Below the pieces are notes generated by a model. That model searched no databases. It was given only the letters and a program-made list of their open reading frames with translations, and had not been told where the DNA came from. A stretch of DNA of 64,000 bases from Candidatus Flexicrinis affinis (GTDB lineage Bacteria > Chloroflexota > Anaerolineae > Aggregatilineales > Phototrophicaceae), in assembly GCA_016716525.1 (NCBI GenBank), contig JADJWE010000001.1, forward strand, positions 930,001 to 994,000, written 5' to 3'. The position numbers and the translations under genes are program-made. Shown piece after piece: positions 26,662-37,099 of the stretch (within the stretch, counting starts at the first letter, position 1; every line of letters begins with the position of its first letter).

Positions 26662-27594
26662 ATGACATCAATGACAGCTGGGCTGCCAGATGTAAATAGG
26701 CCCAAACCTCGGTTTACTGTTAGCTTGAAGAGGCGGGAGGCAATTGCTGCATATCTCTTCCTGCTGCCCTTCTTGGCCTTCTTTGCGGTCTTCACGGTTC
26801 GTGCTGTTATCAACGCCGTTCAGATCAGCTTCTACGAATACCAAATCTTGCGGCCCGCGCGTCCATACATTGGTTTCGACAATTACCTTGAGCTGTTCAA
26901 CGACGACATCTGGTGGCAGTCCCTTGAACAGACCATCATATTCACGTTGATGACAGTGGCTGGCACTTCAGTTGTCGCCCTGATCAGTGCAGTTGCCGTA
27001 ACGCAGCCCATCAAAGGTCAAGGTTTCTTCCGTGTCCTTCTGTACATGCCGAGCCTATTCTCGGTCGGCGCCGTTGGGCTGATCTGGGTGTGGCTGCTAA
27101 ATACCCAGTACGGCGTACTCAACTACTTCCTGAGTTTCCTCGGTGTGAGGCCGATTGGTTGGCTCAGCGATCCGAATCTAGTCGTGCCATCGTTGAGCCT
27201 AACAACGGTGTGGTGGACGTTTGGGTTCCCCATGCTGATATTCATTGCAGGCCTACAAGGGATACCTGAAACACTGTATGAAGCCGCTCGGATTGACGGC
27301 GCTAACGGGCGTCAGGTCTTCTTTCGGATCACGCTGCCGCTGCTTCGCCCGACAATCCTCTTCGTCACGGTAACAGGCGTTATCGCGCACTTTCAGGTTT
27401 ACGGTCAGCCCTTCATCATGACGACCGGTGGTCCGGGTCGCGAATCCTATACGGTTATCTACTACTTGTATCAGATTGCGTGGACGGCGTTCCGCATGGG
27501 CTACGGTGCGGCGATCGCCGTCGTCCTTGCCCTGATCATCGCAACTGTTACGGCCATCCAGTTCTTCTTCATCGGCCGGCGCGTGGAGTACTAG
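26662..27594 (+). CDS. Carbohydrate ABC permease, MalF/UgpA type
   Basis: A 310-aa permease with six predicted helices (first at about 28-50). The coupling loop near residue 210 reads ETLYEAARIDGANGRQ, the EAA motif, followed by FFRITLPLLRPT. AGAGGA precedes the ATG. It pairs with the permease 9 bases downstream and with the binding protein upstream; no ATPase gene is nearby. Confidence 0.92.
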   Translation: MTSMTAGLPDVNRPKPRFTVSLKRREAIAAYLFLLPFLAFFAVFTVRAVINAVQISFYEYQILRPARPYIGFDNYLELFNDDIWWQSLEQTIIFTLMTVAGTSVVALISAVAVTQPIKGQGFFRVLLYMPSLFSVGAVGLIWVWLLNTQYGVLNYFLSFLGVRPIGWLSDPNLVVPSLSLTTVWWTFGFPMLIFIAGLQGIPETLYEAARIDGANGRQVFFRITLPLLRPTILFVTVTGVIAHFQVYGQPFIMTTGGPGRESYTVIYYLYQIAWTAFRMGYGAAIAVVLALIIATVTAIQFFFIGRRVEY

Positions 27595-27603
27595 GAGGAG
27601 ATC

Positions 27604-28437
27604 ATGGGACACCGACTAAGAAATCTCCCTGCGTACACGTGGTTGATCGTGATGTCGATCTTCGTGATGATGCCGCTGCTCATCGCGATCTCGCAATCGC
27701 TCATGACGAATGCCGAGGTCAACCGCTGGCCGCCACAGATTATCCCGGCCAACCCAACGCTCGATAATATGCGTCAGGTGCTCACCCAGCAGGACCTGCG
27801 CATCGACGTATGGCTGCGCAACAGCTTGCTTGCGGCGACGGGCTATACGGTCGCGGTGCTCGTGCTGTGCGCACCCGCCGCGTATGCATTCGCGCGCCTG
27901 CGCTTCCCGGGCAACAATATCCTGTTTGCGATCCTGCTCATCACCATCATGATTCCGTCGCAGGTGACGCTGATCCCGAACTATCTATTGATGCGCGACT
28001 TGAAGTGGCTGGACACGTTTAACGCCCTGATCTTCCCGGGCGCGGCCAACGTGTTCGGCGTGTTCCTGCTGCGCCAGTTCTTCATGTCGATCCCGACCGA
28101 GCTTGAAGAAGCGGCGGTGCTGGACGGCGCGAGCTACTTTGGGCGCTTCTGGCATGTCGTGCTGCCGCTGTCGACGAATGCACTTGTCGCGCTGTCGATC
28201 TTCATCTTCCTGGGTCACTACAACGACCTGTTCTGGCCGTTCATCGTCACCAACAGTCTTGAAACGCGCACATTACCGGTTGGCTTGACGATCTTGAACT
28301 CCTCGTATGCAGGTCAGTACCGGCCGATGGTGCTGTCAGGAGCGGTCCTGTCCACCATTCCGATCCTGATCGTGTACGTATTGTTCCAACGTCGAATTAT
28401 CCGCGGTGTGATGCTGACCGGTATGGCCGGGCGATAG
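27604..28437 (+). CDS. Carbohydrate ABC permease, MalG/UgpE type
   Basis: A 277-aa permease with six predicted helices and the EAA loop TELEEAAVLDGASYFGRF at about residue 163. It completes the transmembrane pair with the previous gene. GGAGGAG lies just before the ATG. The gene ends 175 bases before the first GH51, probably in the same transcript. Confidence 0.92.
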   Translation: MGHRLRNLPAYTWLIVMSIFVMMPLLIAISQSLMTNAEVNRWPPQIIPANPTLDNMRQVLTQQDLRIDVWLRNSLLAATGYTVAVLVLCAPAAYAFARLRFPGNNILFAILLITIMIPSQVTLIPNYLLMRDLKWLDTFNALIFPGAANVFGVFLLRQFFMSIPTELEEAAVLDGASYFGRFWHVVLPLSTNALVALSIFIFLGHYNDLFWPFIVTNSLETRTLPVGLTILNSSYAGQYRPMVLSGAVLSTIPILIVYVLFQRRIIRGVMLTGMAGR

Positions 28438-28454
28438 ATAGTACGGCCAAAAGG

Positions 28455-28516
28455 TCACCGAACGAGGCGGTGAGCGCATCGCCGTCTCGACATAAAGCGC
28501 CCGAACGCACGGCGCT
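28455..28516 (+). other. Two short hairpins between permease and GH51 genes
   Basis: TCACCG/CGGTGA (28455-28473, 7-base loop) and AGCGCC/GGCGCT (28496-28516, 9-base loop) lie in the 175-base gap. They may modulate readthrough or message stability. No promoter or 15-base operator was seen here. Confidence 0.25.
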
Positions 28517-28612
28517 CCCGTGAAGTCGAGTTCAGGACTACGATCTCTGGTTGTTGTTGCCCGAATACAGACCCAAATACCCGGTTCTGCCAATGCTGAA
28601 GGATAGAGGGTA

Positions 28613-30112
28613 ATGTCCAATTCAAACGAGTCGCACGTCTACATCGACACCAATAGAGTCATCAGTGCCATCTCGCCGCTGCTGTTCAGCGGGTTCGCCG
28701 AGCACATGGGGCGCTGCGTCTATGAAGGCATCTACGATCCCGCGTCGCCACATGCGGACGCAAACGGCCTACGCAAGGACGTGCTCGCCGTCCTGAAAGA
28801 GATGAACTATCGCTCGATCCGCTATCCGGGTGGTAACTTTCTCAGCGGCTACCGGTGGGAAGACGGCGTCGGCCCGCGCGACAAGCGGCCCACACGCCGC
28901 GATCTCGCGTGGCGCTCGATCGAGACCAACCAGTTTGGCACCGACGAGTTCATGGCGTTCTGCAAGCAGATCAACACCGAGCCGATGATGGGCGTCAATA
29001 TGGGGACTGGCACCATTCAGGACGCGGCCAATCTGGTCGAGTACTGCAATATGCCAGTCGGCACGAAGTACGCTGACATGCGTGCCGCTAACGGGCATCG
29101 CGACCCGTACGGCGTGAAGTACTGGTGTGTCGGCAACGAGATGGACGGCCCGTGGCAGATCGGGCATCTCGATGCCGTGGAGTACGGGCAGAAGGCCCGC
29201 GAAGCCGCCAAGATGATGCGCATGCACGACCCGTCAATTGAGCTCGTATTGTGCGGATCGTCGCATTCGAACATGCCGACTTATCCGGAGTGGGACCGTG
29301 TGGCGCTCGAATTCTGCTACGACCACGTCGATTACCACTCGATGCACTACTACGCCACCAACTATGAGGACGATACCCTGAGCTATCTGGCGCTCAGCGC
29401 GGAATTCGAGAGCTTCGTCGATACCCTCACCGGCGTGCTGCGCTACGTCAAGGCGAAGCGTCGCTCGAAGCGTGACGTCTACCTGTCATGGGACGAGTGG
29501 AATGTGTGGTACAAGGATCGCAGCGGTGACGGGGGCTGGACCGAAGCGCCGCACCTCAGCGAAGAAGTCTACAACCTCGAGGACGCACTCGTCGTCGCGC
29601 AGTGGATGAACGTGTTCCTTCGCCGCTCGGACGTGCTCAAGGTGGCGTGCCTTGCGCAGATCGTCAACGTGATCTCCCCGCTGACGACGACACGCGATTC
29701 ACTGCTCAAGCACACGACCTATTACCCGATCGCGCTGTTTAACCGTCTCGCGTCCGGCGATGCGCTTGACGTCGCCGTTACGTCACCGACCTATGAGACG
29801 GAGAAGTTCGGCGCGATGCCGCTGCTCGACGTATCCTCGTCGTTCGATGCCGCGACTGGCAGTAACGCTGTCTACATCGTCAACCGCAGCCTGAGCGAGC
29901 ATGTACCATTGACGATTCACTGGCAGGACCGCAAGCCGTCGAGCGTGAAGGGTGCGTATCAACTGGCCGGCACCGACCCGAAAGCCGTCAACTCGTTCGA
30001 GAACCCGGACGTCGTCGTCACCAAGTCGATTGCGGCGCCGGCGGTGCAGGACGGCCAGTCTCAGCTCGTACTGCCACCGCTGTCGTTCACGGTGTTGGAG
30101 TGCGGGCTCTAG
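28613..30112 (+). CDS. Alpha-L-arabinofuranosidase, GH51 (first copy)
   Basis: A 499-aa retaining exo-enzyme that releases alpha-L-arabinofuranose from arabinan or arabinoxylan oligosaccharides. The N-terminal barrel starts with the GH51 landmark GFAEHMGRCVYEGIYDP. The acid/base glutamate is at about residue 176 in GNEMDGPW and the nucleophile at about 295 in WDEWNVW. The last 120 residues form the usual beta-sandwich. No signal peptide, so it acts after uptake. It sits directly behind the importer genes. A diverged second GH51 lies at 35587-37080. Confidence 0.93.
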   Translation: MSNSNESHVYIDTNRVISAISPLLFSGFAEHMGRCVYEGIYDPASPHADANGLRKDVLAVLKEMNYRSIRYPGGNFLSGYRWEDGVGPRDKRPTRRDLAWRSIETNQFGTDEFMAFCKQINTEPMMGVNMGTGTIQDAANLVEYCNMPVGTKYADMRAANGHRDPYGVKYWCVGNEMDGPWQIGHLDAVEYGQKAREAAKMMRMHDPSIELVLCGSSHSNMPTYPEWDRVALEFCYDHVDYHSMHYYATNYEDDTLSYLALSAEFESFVDTLTGVLRYVKAKRRSKRDVYLSWDEWNVWYKDRSGDGGWTEAPHLSEEVYNLEDALVVAQWMNVFLRRSDVLKVACLAQIVNVISPLTTTRDSLLKHTTYYPIALFNRLASGDALDVAVTSPTYETEKFGAMPLLDVSSSFDAATGSNAVYIVNRSLSEHVPLTIHWQDRKPSSVKGAYQLAGTDPKAVNSFENPDVVVTKSIAAPAVQDGQSQLVLPPLSFTVLECGL

Positions 30113-30190
30113 ACGGGACATCGATTGTGCACGGTGCTTGGGACCCTGCGAAGAGCAGGTGCGATCACCGGCGCCGGATTGGAGGGACGC

Positions 30191-31673
30191 ATGAGAAAGA
30201 CGTTGATCACCCTTTGCGCTGCTCGGCGTATGCTTCAGCCTCGCAACCGTGACTAACGCTCAGGATGCGGGCGAACCCGGCGTGCTGCGCAACCCGCTCA
30301 ATCCGTACGGCGGGCCGGACCCGTGGATTCAATACTACGAGGGTTACTACTACCTCGCCACTACGACCGGCCGGTCCGAACTCGTCATGAGCAAGTCGGA
30401 GACGCTGGCCGGGCTTAAGACCGCCGTCCCTTACCGTATCTATTTCGAAACCGATCCGTCGCGCTGCTGTAATATGTGGGCACCCGAGTTTCACCTGCTT
30501 GATGGCCCGAACGGACCACGCTGGTACTACTACTACAGCGCCGGGACGTCTGGCACGCTCGACAATCAGCGTACTCACGTGCTGGAAAGTGAAGGCACCG
30601 ACCCGATGGGGCCGTATACGTACAAGGCGCGGGTGTTCGATCCGGTCAATGACGTGTGGGCGATCGACGGCAGCATCCTTCAGCTAAACGGAAACCTATA
30701 CTTCCTGTTTTCCTCATGGGTTGGGCCGAACCAGTCGATGTTCATCGCGCCGATGAGCGACCCGTGGACGATCTCCGGCCCGCGGGTACTGCTTGCCGCG
30801 CCGGAATACGACTGGGAGAAGTCCGGCGCTAACGTCACCGAGGGGCCCGTCGCGCTGTATCACGGCGACGACGTGTTCATCGTGTATTCGGCCAGCTACT
30901 GTGTGACGCCCGACTACAAGCTCGGGATCCTGCAATACACCGGCGGCGATCCCCTAAAGACCGAGTCGTGGGTCAAGTATCCCGAGCCGCTGTTTGAACG
31001 CTCCGACGAGAACAGCGTGTTCGGCCCCGGGCACAACGGATTCTTCATGTCGCCGGACGGCACAGAGTACTGGATCGTCTACCACGCGAACGACTCCGTC
31101 CAAGGTGTTTGCGATGATCGCCGGACGACGCGAGTTCAGAAGTTCACGTGGGGCGATGACGGTCTGCCGGTATTCGGCACGCCGGTACCGACGACCGAAG
31201 TCATCGAGGCGCCGTCGGGTGACAACGGGATCGATCCGGTGCCGGACTTCGGCGTTTCTCTCTCTCGCTTCCGCGCGAAGGGGTATGCCGAAGCGTATCT
31301 CGGACACTCCGCAGGCGTCGCACAGATACAGATTTCGCCAAACCCGATCGCCAACTCGGAGTTCTTCGTCGTGCCAGGACTGGCCGATCCTGAAGCCGTC
31401 TCTATCCGGTCAATCAGCCTGCCCGGGTTCTTCTTGCGACACCGGGACAACGCGATCGTATTTGCCGCGCATGACGGCAGCGAGACGTTCACCGAGGACG
31501 CGACATGGCGCATCATTTCCGGCTTAGCTGACCCGGAATGGATATCATTAGAGTCATACAACCGGCCCGGTTTTGTGGTCGGACAGCAGTTTGGGGTTGT
31601 CGCATTGGTGCCGGTGAGCGATACGATGTCGGACCGCATGAAAGAGGATGCCACGTTCCTCGAAGAGCGGTGA
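30191..31673 (+). CDS. Secreted GH43 arabinanase/arabinofuranosidase with CBM42, apparent 1-base frameshift in the signal peptide
   Basis: An extracellular GH43 with a C-terminal arabinofuranose-binding CBM42 (AbfB) module. GH43 catalytic residues are readable: D in GGPDPWIQYY, D in WAIDGSIL and E in VTEGPVALYH. The CBM42 repeats read SIRSISLPGFFLRHRDN and SLESYNRPGFVVGQQ. The only good ribosome site (GGAGGGA) and ATG are at 30191, giving MRKTLIT, but the frame then leaves and stops. The main frame, one base on, reads FALLGVCFSLATVTNA, a perfect signal core, but has no usual start before GTG 30249. Dropping one base in the CCCTTT tract (30210-30215) joins them. This is either an error or a real frame switch. 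Start at 30249 would give a protein without a signal. Confidence 0.8.
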
Positions 31674-31715
31674 CTCGTTTGCCGGCGCGGCGGACAGCGG
31701 GAATAGGACTGGACG

Positions 31716-33365
31716 ATGTATACGATAGGCATTGACTTCGGAACGCTCTCAGGCCGTGCCCTGCTGGTGGATGTCAGCAACGGGCGCGAGATCGCCACGG
31801 CGGTCTTCGACTACCCGCACGGCGTCATGGACGAGACGCTACCGTCCGGTAAGCGGCTCGGCCCGGAATGGGCGCTCCAGCATCCGCAAGACTATCTCGA
31901 CGTTTTCACGCATACCATACCGGCCGTGCTGAAGGAGAGCGGAGTCGATCCGGCTCAGGTCGTCGGGCTTGCCGTGGACTTCACCGCCAGCTCGCCGATG
32001 CCCGTCAAGGCCGACGGCACACCGCTGTGCTTCCTCGACGCATACCGTGACGAGCCGCATGCGTACGTCAAGCTGTGGAAACATCACGCCTCACAGCCGC
32101 AGGCCGATCGCATCAACGCAGTCGCGCGTGAGCGCGGCGAATCGTGGCTCAAGCGCTACGGCGGCAAGTACTCGTCGGAGTGGTTCTTCAGCAAGCTGCT
32201 GCAAATCCTCGACGAGTCGCCGGCAGTCTATCGCGCCATCGACACGTTCATCGAAGCGGCCGACTGGGTAATCTGGCAGCTTACCGGCGTGATGACCCGC
32301 AACACGTGCACTGCAGGGTACAAGATGCTGGTTCAGGACGGGCGCTATCCGTCGCCGGGATACTTTGCCGCGCTGCACCCGGATTTTGGAGATGTCATCG
32401 CGACCAAGGTGACCGGCGAGTTCGCGCCGCTCGGCGGTAAGGCAGGCTCGCTGACGCCGCAAATGGCGGAGAAGCTCGGGCTTCCTGCCGGGATCGCCGT
32501 GGCCGTCGCCAACGTCGACGCGCACGTCACGGCGCCGGCGGTCAAGGCGACCCAGCCCGGCGTCATGGTCATGATCATGGGGACATCGACCTGCCACATC
32601 ATGTCCGGCGACTCGCTGCAAGAGGTCGACGGCATGTGCGGCGTGGTCGACGGCGGCATTATCGACGGCCTCTACGGGTACGAGGCTGGGCAGTCCGGTG
32701 TCGGTGACATCTTCGCGTGGTTCGTCGAGAATGCGGTCCCACCGGAGTACCACGACGCGGCAAAGGCCGCGGGGCTCAACCTGCACGAGTACCTTGAACG
32801 CGAGAGCGCCAAGCAGAAGCCCGGCGAACACGGCCTGCTCGCGCTCGACTGGTGGAACGGCAACCGCTCGACGCTGGTCGACACTGAACTCAGCGGCCTG
32901 CTGATTGGTGCGACGCTCGCGACCCGCGCACCGGACATCTACCGTGCGCTGATCGAGTCGACCGCGTACGGCACGCGCGAAATCATCGAAGCCTTCGAGG
33001 CTCGCGGCGTCGAAGTCAAGGAACTGGTCGCGGCGGGCGGCCTGCCAGAAAAGAACGCGCTTCTGCGCCAGATCTACGCCGACGTTACCGGCCGCGAACT
33101 GCGGCTGGCCGGATCGTCACAATCGCCTGCGCTCGGCTCGGCCATGCACGCCGCCGTTGCGGCAGGCGTGTACCCCGATATCCACGCGGCGGCCGAGAAG
33201 ATGGGCAAGCTGAAGTCCGACGTTGTGCGCCCCATTGGCGAAAATCAAGCGATCTACGACCGGCTGTATGCCGAATACAAGACGCTGTACAGCTACTTCG
33301 GGCGCGGAGCCAACGACGTGATGAAGCGCCTGAAGAAGCTGCGCAACGAAGTACGGGGAGAGTGA
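31716..33365 (+). CDS. araB: Ribulokinase (FGGY family)
   Basis: A 549-aa kinase phosphorylating L-ribulose to L-ribulose 5-phosphate with ATP. The N-terminal FGGY domain begins GIDFGTLSGRALLVD, the ribulokinase variant of the phosphate-binding loop. VDFTASSPMPV and EAADWVIWQLTG are ribulokinase landmarks, and the C-terminal domain carries MGTSTCHIM and AAGGLPEKNALLRQIYADVTG. The length matches AraB (about 550). It is followed 3 bases later by araD, in the order B-D-A. Confidence 0.95.
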   Translation: MYTIGIDFGTLSGRALLVDVSNGREIATAVFDYPHGVMDETLPSGKRLGPEWALQHPQDYLDVFTHTIPAVLKESGVDPAQVVGLAVDFTASSPMPVKADGTPLCFLDAYRDEPHAYVKLWKHHASQPQADRINAVARERGESWLKRYGGKYSSEWFFSKLLQILDESPAVYRAIDTFIEAADWVIWQLTGVMTRNTCTAGYKMLVQDGRYPSPGYFAALHPDFGDVIATKVTGEFAPLGGKAGSLTPQMAEKLGLPAGIAVAVANVDAHVTAPAVKATQPGVMVMIMGTSTCHIMSGDSLQEVDGMCGVVDGGIIDGLYGYEAGQSGVGDIFAWFVENAVPPEYHDAAKAAGLNLHEYLERESAKQKPGEHGLLALDWWNGNRSTLVDTELSGLLIGATLATRAPDIYRALIESTAYGTREIIEAFEARGVEVKELVAAGGLPEKNALLRQIYADVTGRELRLAGSSQSPALGSAMHAAVAAGVYPDIHAAAEKMGKLKSDVVRPIGENQAIYDRLYAEYKTLYSYFGRGANDVMKRLKKLRNEVRGE

Positions 33366-33368
33366 GCC

Positions 33369-34019
<651 letters not shown>

Positions 34020-34041
34020 ATCCTGAAAGGTGTGTGCAATC

Positions 34042-35547
34042 ATGATCGATCTCAGCACCTATGAAATCTGGTTCTTGACGGGCAGCCAGCACCTGTACGG
34101 GCCGGAAACGCTCGAGCAGGTGGCGGCGCACTCGCGCGAGATCGCGGCCGCGCTTGACGCGGCGCCCGCAATCCCGACCCGCGTGGTCTTCAAGCCTGTG
34201 CTCACGACGCCGGAACAGATTCACGGCATTTGCCTCGAGGCGAACGCTACGCCATCGTGTGTGGGAGTCGTCGCGTGGATGCACACGTTCTCGCCTGCGA
34301 AGAACTGGATCGCCGGGCTGACGGCTCTGAAGAAGCCGCTGGCGCACCTGCACACGCAGTACAACCGCGACATCCCATGGGCAGACATCGACATGGACTT
34401 TATGAACCTGAATCAAGCGGCCCACGGCGACCGCGAATTCGGGTTCATGGCAAGCCGCCTGCGCATGAACCGCAAGGTTGTCGTGGGTCACTGGAGCGAC
34501 ACGGAAGTTCAGGCACGGCTGGGCGTATGGTCGCGGGTTGCGTGCGCTTGGGCGGACATGCAGGGGATGCGGGTCGCCCGGTTCGGCGACAACATGCGCT
34601 CGGTCGCAGTGACCGAAGGCGACAAGGTCGAAGCGCAGATGCGGCTCGGCTATCAGGTCTACGGCTACGGCGTTGGGGATCTGGTGGCGCAGGTGAACGC
34701 TGCCACCGAACATGACATCAATGCGATGATCGACGCCTATGAAGCCGAGTACGACGTGGCGCCCGATCTGCGGCGCGGCGGCGCACGCCACGACTCCGTT
34801 CGCGAAGCCGCACGAATCGAGGTCGGGCTGCGCCGGTTCCTCGACACGGGGCACTTCAAAGCATTCACGACGACGTTTGAGGACTTGCACGGTCTGGCCC
34901 AGCTTCCGGGCCTGCCTGCGCAGCGGCTGATGAACGACGGATTCGGGTTCGGTGCGGAAGGCGACTGGAAGACGTCGGCCTTGCTGCGCGCATCGAAGGT
35001 CATGGCCAGCGGCCTGCCCGGCGGTACCTCGTTCATGGAGGACTACACGTACCACCTCGATCCGGCCGGGATGCGTGTCCTCGGGGCGCACATGCTCGAA
35101 ATCTGTCCATCGATTGCCGGTGGCAAGCCAAGTCTTCAGGTTCACCCGTTGGGCATCGGCGGAAAGGCCGACCCGGCACGCTTGGTCTTCGATACGCCGC
35201 CCGGACCCGCCATCAACGCTTCGCTGGTGGACATGGGTAACCGCTTCCGGCTTATCGTGAACGATGTTGACGTAGTGACTCCCGACCAACCGATGCCGAA
35301 GTTGCCGGTTGCTCGCGCGCTCTGGATCCCGCAGCCCGACCTCAAGCTCGGTGCGGCCGCGTGGATTTACGCAGGCGGCGCGCATCACACTGTCTTCAGC
35401 CAGTCGCTTACGGCGGAGTACATGGCCGACTTCGCGGACATCGCAGGTATCGAGTATGTTCGCATCGACACCAGCACGACGCTGTACACGTTCAAGAACG
35501 AACTGCGTTGGAACGAGATGTACTACGCCCTGGCCAAGGGGTTCTAG
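34042..35547 (+). CDS. araA: L-arabinose isomerase
   Basis: A 501-aa Mn2+-dependent isomerase converting L-arabinose to L-ribulose; the length is standard. It begins EIWFLTGSQHLYG, the AraA signature. Metal and catalytic residues lie in GFGAEGDWK, GTSFMEDYTYH, GAHMLE and the C-terminal GGAHHTVFS. ATG 34042 has GAAAGGTG about 10 bases upstream and is preferred to GTG 34030. It is the third gene of the araBDA set. Confidence 0.97.
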   Translation: MIDLSTYEIWFLTGSQHLYGPETLEQVAAHSREIAAALDAAPAIPTRVVFKPVLTTPEQIHGICLEANATPSCVGVVAWMHTFSPAKNWIAGLTALKKPLAHLHTQYNRDIPWADIDMDFMNLNQAAHGDREFGFMASRLRMNRKVVVGHWSDTEVQARLGVWSRVACAWADMQGMRVARFGDNMRSVAVTEGDKVEAQMRLGYQVYGYGVGDLVAQVNAATEHDINAMIDAYEAEYDVAPDLRRGGARHDSVREAARIEVGLRRFLDTGHFKAFTTTFEDLHGLAQLPGLPAQRLMNDGFGFGAEGDWKTSALLRASKVMASGLPGGTSFMEDYTYHLDPAGMRVLGAHMLEICPSIAGGKPSLQVHPLGIGGKADPARLVFDTPPGPAINASLVDMGNRFRLIVNDVDVVTPDQPMPKLPVARALWIPQPDLKLGAAAWIYAGGAHHTVFSQSLTAEYMADFADIAGIEYVRIDTSTTLYTFKNELRWNEMYYALAKGF

Positions 35548-35586
35548 CACGCGCACGACGGCGAACGCCGGGAAAGCAGCCGAACG

Positions 35587-37080
35587 GTGAACACACTCAA
35601 AATCTACGCCGACCAGCCGGTGGGCAAGATCAATCGGCACATCTACGGACATTTTGCCGAGCACCTCGGGGCGTGCATCTACGACGGTATCTACGTCGGC
35701 GAAGACTCGCCAATCCCCAATGTGCGCGGCATGCGCTCCGACATCGTCGAGGCCATGCGCCAGATCAAGGCGCCCAATCTGCGCTGGCCGGGCGGATGCT
35801 TCGCCGATGTGTATCACTGGCGTGACGGCATTGGACCGAAGGCGCAGCGCCCGCTGCGGCTCAACTTCTGGGGGAACGCGCCGGAGACGAATGCTTTTGG
35901 AACGCACGAGTTTCTGGATCTGTGCGAGCAGATCGGCTGCGACCCGTACATTGGCGGCAATGTCGGCAGCGGCACCGTGCAGGAAATGCGCGACTGGATC
36001 GAATACCTGACTTCGAACTACGACAGCACGCTCTCCAACGAGCGGCGAGCCAACGGTCGCGAGCAAGCGTGGTCAATCCCGTTCTGGGGTATCGGAAACG
36101 AGAACTGGGGCTGCGGCGGCCTGATGACGCCCGAATACATGGCCGACCTGTACTGCCAGTATCACAACTTCATGAAGAACTACGGCGAAACGCCGATGAT
36201 GCGGATCGCCAGCGGACTGGGCGGCAGCGACACCAACGCGGAAGACGTCGCGATCTTCATGGACCGCATCATGAACCGGCGCCATCCCGTGCGCACCGAC
36301 GGCCTGAGCATCCACTATTACGTGTACCTGCCGAATCAGCCCCGGCACTCGGCAACGCAGTTTGGCGAGGCAGAGTGGTACGAGGTACTCAAGCTGGCGA
36401 GTGACATAGACGGTGTCGTCGCCAAGAACGCCGCGGTGCTGGACAAATACGATCCGGACAAGCGCATTTGGCTAATCGTGGACGAGTGGGGCGCGTGGTA
36501 TCCGGTCGAACCGGGCACCAATCCGGCGTTTCTATACCAACAGAACTCGATGCGCGATGCGATTGTCGCCGCGCTGACACTGCATATCTTTCAGGACCAC
36601 TGCGAACGTGTGCAGATGGCGAACATCGCGCAGACCGTGAACGTTATTCAGGCGTTGTTTCTGACCAAGAGCGAAAAGCTCGTTTACACGCCGACGTTCC
36701 ACGTGTTCGACATGCTCAAAGGGCATCAGGACGCCACGGCACTGAGCTATGAGCTGGCAACACGTACAATCGACGTGGACGGCGCGCCGCTGGTTGGGAT
36801 CAGCGCGGGCGCTTCGCGCGCGGGGAACGGCGATGTGCTGATCACGTTAGCCAATCTTCATGCAGGAGACTCCGCTCAACTCGACATCGAGTTGTCCGGC
36901 ATGTCGGCCACGCTGGTCAGCGGCGTAGAGCTGTCGGCCGATCACATCACCGCACACAACACGTTCGAGGAACCCTCCCGCGTGACGCCGAGGCGCTTTG
37001 ACGGCGCGGTGATCGAAGACGGCACACACATTCGCACGCAGCTTCCGGCCGCCTCCGTCGTGGCCTTGACACTGCGCTGA
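35587..37080 (+). CDS. Alpha-L-arabinofuranosidase, GH51 (second copy)
   Basis: A 497-aa retaining arabinofuranosidase. It starts YGHFAEHLGACIYDGIYVG. Acid/base is at about residue 172 in GNENWGCGG and nucleophile at about 300 in DEWGAWY. This is the more common GH51 sequence type, and it differs from the first copy across the active-site flanks, so the two probably split the work between linkages or chain lengths. Cytoplasmic, with a GTG start and weak ribosome site, 39 bases after araA. Confidence 0.94.
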   Translation: MNTLKIYADQPVGKINRHIYGHFAEHLGACIYDGIYVGEDSPIPNVRGMRSDIVEAMRQIKAPNLRWPGGCFADVYHWRDGIGPKAQRPLRLNFWGNAPETNAFGTHEFLDLCEQIGCDPYIGGNVGSGTVQEMRDWIEYLTSNYDSTLSNERRANGREQAWSIPFWGIGNENWGCGGLMTPEYMADLYCQYHNFMKNYGETPMMRIASGLGGSDTNAEDVAIFMDRIMNRRHPVRTDGLSIHYYVYLPNQPRHSATQFGEAEWYEVLKLASDIDGVVAKNAAVLDKYDPDKRIWLIVDEWGAWYPVEPGTNPAFLYQQNSMRDAIVAALTLHIFQDHCERVQMANIAQTVNVIQALFLTKSEKLVYTPTFHVFDMLKGHQDATALSYELATRTIDVDGAPLVGISAGASRAGNGDVLITLANLHAGDSAQLDIELSGMSATLVSGVELSADHITAHNTFEEPSRVTPRRFDGAVIEDGTHIRTQLPAASVVALTLR

Positions 37081-37099
37081 GTTGTAAGGAGCAGTGACC

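Noticed and set aside
27883..27894. Fourth partial match to the 15-base operator (CGTATGCATTCG)
   Set aside because: It lies inside the permease coding sequence, matches only in part and has no promoter beside it.
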